DNA from: Candidatus Desulfofervidaceae bacterium
GTDB lineage: Bacteria > Desulfobacterota > Desulfofervidia > Desulfofervidales > Desulfofervidaceae
NCBI GenBank assembly: GCA_021160485.1
Contig: JAGHCL010000046.1
Coordinates: forward strand, 1 to 5,098
Direction: 5' to 3'
DNA: 5,098 nucleotides
The position numbers and the translations under genes were made by a program. The notes under the pieces were generated by a model, which saw only the letters and a list, made by a program, of their open reading frames with translations, had not been told where the DNA came from and ran no database searches. Positions 1 through 5,098 of the stretch are shown piece by piece (the first letter of the stretch is position 1; each line of letters opens with the position of its first letter).

Positions 1-58
1 CTTTTTCTCTAGGAGAAAATCTAGGAAAGATCTCTGTAGAATTAAAAATTTTCACCAT
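1..58 (-). CDS. Possible start of an unidentified gene, cut by the left edge
   Basis: From ATG at 56-58 the minus strand is open for 19 codons to the edge, beginning MVKIFNSTEIFPRF. This is far too short to assign a family. Support comes from the well-placed AAAGGAAA upstream and the candidate promoter at 112-141. If real, it would be the gene immediately after brxA, in the same direction, about 110 nt beyond the brxA stop and probably with its own promoter. Chance is still possible, since 19 open codons are common in any DNA. Confidence 0.35.
   Translation of the reverse strand, partial: MVKIFNSTEIFPRFSPREK
3..19. repeat. Perfect 7-bp inverted repeat with 3-nt loop
   Basis: TTTTCTC (3-9) and GAGAAAA (13-19) are exact reverse complements around TAG. 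The stem is AT-rich apart from two G-C pairs. No T-run follows on either strand within view, so it does not look like a complete terminator. It lies inside the possible gene at 1-58 and may be chance. Confidence 0.3.
8..31. repeat. Imperfect 12-bp tandem duplication
   Basis: Two adjacent 12-bp units (8-19 and 20-31) both begin TCTAGGA and agree at 9 of 12 positions. Twelve bases is a multiple of three, so the duplication would keep frame in the possible gene at 1-58. Two copies at a window edge are weak evidence for any function. Confidence 0.25.
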
Positions 59-61
59 TGA

Positions 62-69
62 TTTCCTTT
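62..69 (-). promoter_or_regulatory. Candidate ribosome binding site for a gene at the left edge
   Basis: AAAGGAAA on the minus strand has its AGGA core 5 nt before an ATG at 56-58. The spacing is near ideal and better than that of the two upstream genes, so the ATG is likely to be a real start. Confidence 0.4.
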
Positions 70-111
70 AGACTTTTTATTTAAAAAATTTGGCCATTTT
101 CCTACACTTTT

Positions 112-141
112 AATATACCTTCTCAACTCAACGAGTCTAAA
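112..141 (-). promoter_or_regulatory. Candidate sigma-70-type promoter reading leftward after brxA
   Basis: On the minus strand a -35-like TTTAGA (136-141, four of six consensus positions) is followed after 18 nt by TATATT (112-117, five of six). It lies between the brxA stop and the open frame starting at 58, with room for a leader of roughly 45-50 nt. AT-rich DNA yields chance matches, so this is only a candidate; it gains weight from the ribosome binding site and ATG downstream. Confidence 0.35.
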
Positions 142-168
142 TCGCATTTTTTAAACAACCATCATGCC

Positions 169-885
169 TCAAACAGCTTTATTTCTCCTCCCCACCAAGA
201 TCATATCTCCCTGCCTGGCAATTTCAAAGCAGGATGAGTTTTCCATATCATAGAGACTTACCTCATAAGCAAAGGGAAAGAGACAAGGGTCATTTGTAAG
301 AAGAGGAAAAGGAGTCATTTCTGTCTCAGAACATTTTAAAATTATTTTTATAAGCCATAGGGATAGTTGTTTGGAGGTAAGCTGGATTTTAGGCGAAGGC
401 ACATAAAGTCCTTTTTGTTTGGAAACCATTTCTATCACATTCCAATCTTTGAGAGTGCCGATAACCTCACTTACTGCCACTTCTACTGGCCGACGCTCTC
501 CCAATATAGCCTTGATCTTCCTCATTATTTGGGAAGAAGCAAAATCAGACTGTAGCTTTAAAACATTACCAATTGTTTTTACCACTTCATAAAAAAAGGG
601 ATATGTAAGAAGCAACATTCCCCAATAAACCGCTAGTCTTTCTTTAGCAGGCAACTCTGGTATCATCTCTAAGGCTTCATCTCGTAATACCCCTCTTTGC
701 GGACTCCAGATTTTCTTAAGGATATTTATCGCCTTTTTTCTTCTGTTTTGTCCTTTAATTTCCTTTGCTAGATAATTTTCCAAAGCCTTGCCTAGATTAT
801 CATTGGGATGATTTTTTATGTAAAAAGCGCTAAATTCAAGATAATTAAGCTTTATCTTCTGGTTAAAACCTACTACCTTTTTCAT
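169..885 (-). CDS. brxA: BrxA-like (DUF1819-type) small BREX protein
   Basis: This 238-residue protein is the last gene of the visible operon. It starts as MKKVVGFNQKIKL and is basic at its N-terminus. A mid region with YWGMLLLTYPFFYEVV, then a helical stretch and AVSEVIGTLKDWNVIE, resembles the helix-rich core and winged-helix segment of BrxA (DUF1819). A later LFPFAYEV and a C-terminal RQGDMILVGRR also fit. The match is from memory of the family plus gene position, not an alignment. BrxA proteins are described as winged-helix DNA-binding proteins needed for BREX function; their exact role is unsettled. I chose ATG 883-885 because it overlaps the pglZ stop as ATGA and has GGAAGGA just upstream. 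The ATG at 895-897 would add MEGK, but its purine run ends 1 nt away, too close to work well. No transmembrane segment is obvious. Confidence 0.72.
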   Translation of the reverse strand: MKKVVGFNQKIKLNYLEFSAFYIKNHPNDNLGKALENYLAKEIKGQNRRKKAINILKKIWSPQRGVLRDEALEMIPELPAKERLAVYWGMLLLTYPFFYEVVKTIGNVLKLQSDFASSQIMRKIKAILGERRPVEVAVSEVIGTLKDWNVIEMVSKQKGLYVPSPKIQLTSKQLSLWLIKIILKCSETEMTPFPLLTNDPCLFPFAYEVSLYDMENSSCFEIARQGDMILVGRRNKAV

Positions 886-2837
886 CTTTCCTTCCATACC
901 CTCACAAAAGGCACAATTGTTTCTTCTATACTCATTCCTCCATGCGTTACCAGCCTTTCTCTTTCTCTCACAAAGGCATTGCGTCCAGAAGCAAGTAAAA
1001 TAAATATATTTTCAGGTAAGCCAATTCCCTTCCATACAAAACATTTATCCTTGCCAATTTTGCTCATGCCCATGTGCAATAAGGTTTGATCATTATAGAT
1101 ACGCACCCTTTCTCCACGTTGTTCTGCCAAAATGCCTTCATTAATCTTACCCACACCTTCACACTCTATATTGCCGTGGTCAGAGGTAAGATAAACGCAA
1201 AATCCCTTACCGATAAGCAGATTTAGAAGCTCTATTAAATACCCTCTTTTAAGCCATATCTCTATTTCCGCACGCATACCCTGTATGCCCTGGGTGGTAT
1301 TGTGCATTATCTTGTCTATGGTATTAATGACAAGCCCTAGAATTTTTATTTTAGGATGATCTAGCAATGTATGAAGCTCATCTATTCTGTCTTTTAAGTT
1401 TTTGAGATAGCCAATCTCGTGTCTTCTATAACCCTGATTTTCCCAAAATTTCTGCCAATGGATAGGTTCTCTGGTCGTGGTAAAAATATCTTCTTCAAAA
1501 TAAAATGGCACTTCACCGGCAAACAGAGCCTGCCTGGAAATGGTCGTAATCGTTGGCACCCAGGCAAATACAGGATATTCAGCAAAAGCCAAAGAAGACA
1601 TATTTTCTTCCAAAAAGTTTCTTATTTGCACCCATTGTTGATAACCCATACCATCAAGCACAACAAGTGCCAGTTTTTCTTCTTCGTTTTTTGTGGCGAT
1701 ATAATGAGGAATATGGTGAAGCATTACTGGCCTTGCGATATAAGGAAGGCTAATTAAGGCACCAAATTTGTTTTTTAGCCATTCTTCAAATTGGTAATTA
1801 ATTCCCGCTCCGATTTCCCAAAACTGTTTTTTAAAATCAAGGCTATCTTCCAAAAGAAGATATAAATTCTGCGCCTCTGCCCATTTTCCCGCCAATCTAA
1901 GCCAGAACAAATAGGTATCTTCTACCTTTTGCAGATGTTCTTTAATGCTTTCAAAAAGCCTTACGATCTTCTTTTTTTGTAAGTCATGTTTATTTATTAA
2001 AATGCCTGCCTTAAACCAGCCTGGCAGTTTTTCAATTTCTCTAACCTCGCTTTTTACCTCAATCGGTCTTAAAAAACCTTCAATAAAGAGATTATCTAAC
2101 AATCTCCGTACATCAGGATGGCCAAAAGGAAGCAGTGCCTCATCTGTAACTCCTTCCAATTTACACTTTACATATCTTGCCCATTCAGTTTGCAGATAGG
2201 CAAGGAATGCCTGTTTTGAACTTAAAATCTTTTTAAGCGGTATAGTGTTAAAATTTGGATTTTCTTGCCATTTTTTAAGCAAATAATCGTCCAATACCTT
2301 TGGATAAACCTCGCCCTGATAATGCCGTCTTAAAAGATACACCAGTAAATCATCTATTGTCTCAATTAAATCTACCGCAACTTTAAATACCTTGCGTAAA
2401 ATAAACTCACAGGTCTGGCTATCGGTGGGAGGGCCTTCATATTCAGCTTGAACTTCATAAAGTTTATCCAAAAAACAAAAATCCAGCTCTTTTATTATAG
2501 TGTAAGAAAATTTTGGAAAAATGTCGGTTAAACGAAAGGTAAGAGAATGGCCTCGTCTTAATAAATCGTATGGCAGCCGTTTCAAATCATTATAGGAAAT
2601 ACGCACAACAAGCGCTGATTCAGGTTTTTCCCCTTTATCCCAAAGCTGACGATATTTCGTTTCATAAATATAGCGAAAGCTAACAGGATCACTATAGGAG
2701 ATAATTTCAAAGCCGCGTTTGTTTATCTCTGAAAGAATTTTCTCCTCTAAAAGAAGGCCATCCGGGTCAGCCACCAATATCAGTGGAGCAATATTCTTTT
2801 CAAAATGTTGTAAAATATAGTCCCGCCAATTACGCAT
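882..2837 (-). CDS. pglZ: BREX type 3 PglZ, alkaline-phosphatase-fold protein
   Basis: This 651-residue protein carries a PglZ domain from about residue 375 to the end. Its metal-site motifs match the alkaline phosphatase superfamily: VLDGMGY (D395), a Thr/Ser nucleophile region PTITTISRQALFAG (residues 428-441), NTIDKIMH (D508, H512), TSDHG (D553, H554) and THGG near the C-terminus (H632), followed by EETIVPFV. All expected ligands seem present, so it should be catalytically competent; the natural substrate is not known. The N-terminal 370 or so residues are mainly helical-looking and I recognise no separate domain there. The length fits the short type 3 PglZ and is below the roughly 800 residues or more of type 1 and 2 forms. 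I see no signal peptide or membrane segment, so it is probably cytoplasmic. ATG at 2835-2837 follows the helicase stop by 1 nt and has the site AGAAGGA upstream. The TGA at 882-884 overlaps the next gene. Confidence 0.9.
   Translation of the reverse strand: MRNWRDYILQHFEKNIAPLILVADPDGLLLEEKILSEINKRGFEIISYSDPVSFRYIYETKYRQLWDKGEKPESALVVRISYNDLKRLPYDLLRRGHSLTFRLTDIFPKFSYTIIKELDFCFLDKLYEVQAEYEGPPTDSQTCEFILRKVFKVAVDLIETIDDLLVYLLRRHYQGEVYPKVLDDYLLKKWQENPNFNTIPLKKILSSKQAFLAYLQTEWARYVKCKLEGVTDEALLPFGHPDVRRLLDNLFIEGFLRPIEVKSEVREIEKLPGWFKAGILINKHDLQKKKIVRLFESIKEHLQKVEDTYLFWLRLAGKWAEAQNLYLLLEDSLDFKKQFWEIGAGINYQFEEWLKNKFGALISLPYIARPVMLHHIPHYIATKNEEEKLALVVLDGMGYQQWVQIRNFLEENMSSLAFAEYPVFAWVPTITTISRQALFAGEVPFYFEEDIFTTTREPIHWQKFWENQGYRRHEIGYLKNLKDRIDELHTLLDHPKIKILGLVINTIDKIMHNTTQGIQGMRAEIEIWLKRGYLIELLNLLIGKGFCVYLTSDHGNIECEGVGKINEGILAEQRGERVRIYNDQTLLHMGMSKIGKDKCFVWKGIGLPENIFILLASGRNAFVRERERLVTHGGMSIEETIVPFVRVWKER
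889..895 (-). promoter_or_regulatory. Ribosome binding site deciding the brxA start
   Basis: GGAAGGA on the minus strand ends 3 nt before the ATG at 883-885. The spacing is short but close to that of the pglZ site. The site overlaps the other candidate start at 895-897, whose own upstream run (GAGGG, 899-903) is only 1 nt away. This favours the downstream ATG, which also forms an ATGA overlap with the pglZ stop. Confidence 0.55.
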
Positions 2838-2838
2838 T

Positions 2839-5098
2839 TTATCCTTCTATTCTTAGAATCAAAATACAGTCCAGTTCAGGTAAGATTTGCGCCATTTTTT
2901 GCATCTTTTTTCCCCAAGCCTTAAACTCTGTCTCAAGCTGTTTTAAACGGAAATTTCTCACCTGTGGAAGTCCTATTTTTTCTAAAGCACGTTTTCGCAT
3001 ATTAAAGGCATAAAGCCCTTTTTCTCTCTCCCGTTCAACCCAGCTTTTGTGCTTTGCCAAAAGTTCTTGAAACAATATATGCCCTGCTGATTTTGCCTTT
3101 TGTTCCATCTGCCAATAAATTGTTTCTGCCTTTTCGTCCCAAAAAGCAGGCTTAATCTCTGAAACAACCTGACTATCCAATAACATATCCCATAATCTCC
3201 AAGCAGTTGGCCATAAAATTTTACCTTTATCTGTCACAAATAAGGGCATGATTTTCTGAAGGCGCTGTAATTCTGAAATGAGCACAATACGCCATAAAGA
3301 CCAAAACCCCATTACCTCTGCCGGTATATCCTTAAGGATTACCTTAACAATAGGTTGACCTGGAATGAACTTTGGTAAACCAGAGACTAAACCACGGATT
3401 TTAGGTTCTTCTAAGGTCAAATGGGATAGACCGTAATTCTCTGCTTCTTCCCTGATAAAGGTAACATTTTCCATTTTTGTCCCATCGGGCCAGTCTAAAT
3501 TGTATCCAAAGAGACTCCGCTCAACTTTCCCTCCCTTGGCAGAGAGATAATTAGTAGTCATCTGCTCTACCCAATATGGCAAAGGATGTTCCATTATCCT
3601 TCTGGCAATCTGAGGATCTAATTGTTTATGAGAAGGAATAAACCGTTTCCCTTTACATATTTGCTTTACCCTTTCCTTAAATTTAGAGGCAAACTCACTT
3701 ACTTTGTTCTCAATCTCTTCAGGCACAAGCAAAACATCCATATAAAGTCTTTCAAAATCGACCCCCTTATCCGTAGAATCTAAAATCTCGCTTGTTTTAT
3801 CCACTCCAAACTCTTTAAGGATGATAGACAACTTCTCCTGAAGCACTTCCTGTACCCGGTATTCAATTGTGTCTTTTAGCACAAAATTAAAGGCCTTGAC
3901 TGGATGCCTTTGGCCAATCCTGTCCACACGACCAATCCGTTGTTCTATACGCATAGGATTCCAGGGTAAGTCATAATTGATAACAACATGGCAAAATTGC
4001 AAGTTCAAACCTTCACCGCCTGCATCAGTGGAAATAAGAATGCGTGCTTTCCCCGCAAATTCCTGTTGTACATTTTGCCTTTCTTCAAGTCCCATACTGC
4101 CATTCAGGCATACACAAGGAAACCCCCGCATGGATAAAAAGTCTTTGAGCATCTCCTGTGTAGGGACAAACTCAGTAAAAATGAGAAATTTTAACCCTGG
4201 ATCCTGCTCCTCTTGCTGAAGGGTATAAAGTAAATCCAGAAACGCCTCTGCCTTGGCATCTATTCCAGATGCCTCACATCGTAAGGCTAAATCAAGAAGG
4301 GACTTTACCTCTTCATACTCAAACCTTAACGCCTCTGGCCTCACCTTTAAAAGATGTTCCAATTGCGTTTGACCATCAAGTTCCCACCAGTCTTCAAAGT
4401 CCTCTGATAGAAATGTCTCTTTTTGTTCTTTTAAAACACCCAGGCGCCGTTCTAAAGCAAAACGGATGGCACGAGTGGAACTGGTTACTAATCTTTGCAT
4501 AAGGCACATTAAAAAACCAATATAATTTTTCCGTTCACTTAAGGCATAGTTATACCCTTTACGCACATACTCGGTAACGGCCTCATATAAAAGTCTTTGG
4601 TTTTCATGTTTCCCTTTTTGCCAGGCTATAGGTATAAGTTCAGACTTTCTTGGTTTAAACAGCGGTTTGCCTTCTCCATCAATGGCCATGCGTTTTTCAG
4701 TGCGGATGACATAGGGCTTGACCTTCTCTTGGGTAATGACGGTGCCAGTAACAAATTCATCTTTGTCTAAAAGGGACATTAATCTGCGAAACTGCTCTGT
4801 CTTTCCTTGATGAGGAGTAGCTGAAAGTAAAAGCAAATAGGGTGCAGCTTCAGCCAGGCCCTTTCCCAACCGATACCGTGCTACCTGCTCTGTGCTTCCA
4901 CCCAACCGGTGCGCCTCATCAACAATAATTAAGTCCCAGCCCGCAGAGATTAAATCCTCAAACCTTTCCTTGTTATATGCCTCTATTTGTTCCCTTGACC
5001 ATCCCCGTCTAGAGGTAATAGGTTTAATCGCATCTAGGGGAACAATGACTTGGTTAAATATCTTCCAGATATTCTGAGAATTATTCCCTGCATTTGTA
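2839..5098 (-). CDS. brxHII: SNF2-family helicase of BREX type 3 (BrxHII-like), N-terminus outside the window
   Basis: This is the C-terminal 752 residues of an SF2/SNF2-type ATPase; the frame stays open to the right edge and ends in TAA at 2839-2841. Motif II reads LIIVDEAHRL (DEAH at 4909-4920) and motif III reads SATPHQGK (SAT at 4816-4824). The second RecA lobe has FLIFTEF (motif IV), STDAGGEGLNLQ at 3997-4032 (motif V) and QRIGRVDRIGQ at 3910-3942 (motif VI, with arginine fingers). Walker A (motif I) must lie off-window. About 350 residues follow motif VI, charged and partly coiled-coil-like near the end, with no domain I can name. The TTG at 4903-4905 lies just after DEAH and encodes an internal Leu, so it is not a start. 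By family it should couple ATP hydrolysis to movement on DNA or remodelling of protein-DNA complexes. DrmD of DISARM is a close look-alike; the following pglZ and brxA favour BREX-3. Confidence 0.85.
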   Translation of the reverse strand, partial: TNAGNNSQNIWKIFNQVIVPLDAIKPITSRRGWSREQIEAYNKERFEDLISAGWDLIIVDEAHRLGGSTEQVARYRLGKGLAEAAPYLLLLSATPHQGKTEQFRRLMSLLDKDEFVTGTVITQEKVKPYVIRTEKRMAIDGEGKPLFKPRKSELIPIAWQKGKHENQRLLYEAVTEYVRKGYNYALSERKNYIGFLMCLMQRLVTSSTRAIRFALERRLGVLKEQKETFLSEDFEDWWELDGQTQLEHLLKVRPEALRFEYEEVKSLLDLALRCEASGIDAKAEAFLDLLYTLQQEEQDPGLKFLIFTEFVPTQEMLKDFLSMRGFPCVCLNGSMGLEERQNVQQEFAGKARILISTDAGGEGLNLQFCHVVINYDLPWNPMRIEQRIGRVDRIGQRHPVKAFNFVLKDTIEYRVQEVLQEKLSIILKEFGVDKTSEILDSTDKGVDFERLYMDVLLVPEEIENKVSEFASKFKERVKQICKGKRFIPSHKQLDPQIARRIMEHPLPYWVEQMTTNYLSAKGGKVERSLFGYNLDWPDGTKMENVTFIREEAENYGLSHLTLEEPKIRGLVSGLPKFIPGQPIVKVILKDIPAEVMGFWSLWRIVLISELQRLQKIMPLFVTDKGKILWPTAWRLWDMLLDSQVVSEIKPAFWDEKAETIYWQMEQKAKSAGHILFQELLAKHKSWVEREREKGLYAFNMRKRALEKIGLPQVRNFRLKQLETEFKAWGKKMQKMAQILPELDCILILRIEG
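2842..2848 (-). promoter_or_regulatory. Ribosome binding site of pglZ inside the helicase 3' end
   Basis: On the minus strand AGAAGGA lies 4 nt before the pglZ ATG and is entirely within the last codons of the helicase gene, just before its TAA. With a 1-nt gap between the genes, terminating ribosomes could re-initiate, which points to translational coupling. Confidence 0.6.

Noticed and set aside
77..97. Six-codon minus-strand frame MAKFFK with a purine-rich run before its ATG, a possible leader peptide
   Set aside because: Far too short to support, with low-complexity AT-rich codons and no attenuator structure nearby.
126..136. Small hairpin ACTC-AAC-GAGT
   Set aside because: Only four base pairs and no T-run next to it; expected by chance.
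135..156. Weak inverted repeat GTCTAAA / TTTAAAC just after the brxA stop, a possible terminator
   Set aside because: It is AT-rich with one G-T pair and an 8-nt loop, and no T-run follows on the transcribed side. It also overlaps the candidate promoter.
591..597. Seven-A run (seven T on the coding strand) inside brxA as a phase-variable tract
   Set aside because: The run is short for slippage and ordinary in AT-rich DNA, and the frame is intact through it.
1419..1757. Plus-strand open frame of 112 codons inside pglZ
   Set aside because: It is antisense to a well-supported gene with conserved motifs, resembles no family I know, and is typical of a shadow frame.
1972..1978. Seven-T run (seven A on the coding strand) inside pglZ as a programmed frameshift site
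   Set aside because: The frame is intact on both sides, no alternative product is apparent and no stimulatory structure is obvious.
2839..5098. Helicase as DrmD of a DISARM system
   Set aside because: The two helicases look alike, but DISARM lacks PglZ and BrxA. The neighbours here favour BREX type 3, although the upstream genes would settle it.

Overview
The window looks like the downstream end of a BREX type 3 anti-phage operon in an AT-rich bacterium. The sampled lines run from about one third to a little over 40% G+C, and the proteins are rich in Lys, Glu, Ile and Leu. That composition would suit a low-GC or thermophilic host, but nothing in the sequence fixes the taxon. No RNA gene, CRISPR array or insertion sequence is visible.

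All real genes lie on the minus strand, so the operon reads from right to left. It starts with a large SNF2-type helicase (positions 5098 to 2839), whose N-terminus lies beyond the right edge. Next is a complete 651-residue PglZ-domain protein (2837 to 882), then a small BrxA-like (DUF1819-type) protein (885 to 169). The order helicase, pglZ, brxA is the known end of the type 3 BREX layout brxF-brxC-pglXI-brxHII-pglZ-brxA. The first three genes would be expected just beyond the right edge. The spacing is very tight: helicase stop and pglZ start are separated by 1 nt, and the pglZ stop overlaps the preferred brxA start as ATGA. The three genes are probably cotranscribed and translationally coupled.

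The last 168 bases, at the left edge, are mostly intergenic and AT-rich. They hold no convincing terminator. They do hold a plausible leftward promoter (about 112-141), followed by a good Shine-Dalgarno sequence and an ATG at 58. That ATG opens a frame running off the left edge, so a further minus-strand gene, perhaps another defence gene, may begin there. A short perfect inverted repeat and a small tandem repeat sit at the extreme left.

In BREX, the methyltransferase (expected off-window) marks host DNA and the remaining proteins block replication of unmarked phage DNA. The mechanism is not settled: PglZ is an alkaline-phosphatase-fold protein, BrxA is a DNA-binding winged-helix protein, and the helicase is presumed to remodel DNA or protein-DNA complexes. 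The visible parts look intact and functional. I see no sign of a wholly new system. The open questions are what lies at each edge and what the large uncharacterised regions of the helicase and PglZ do.
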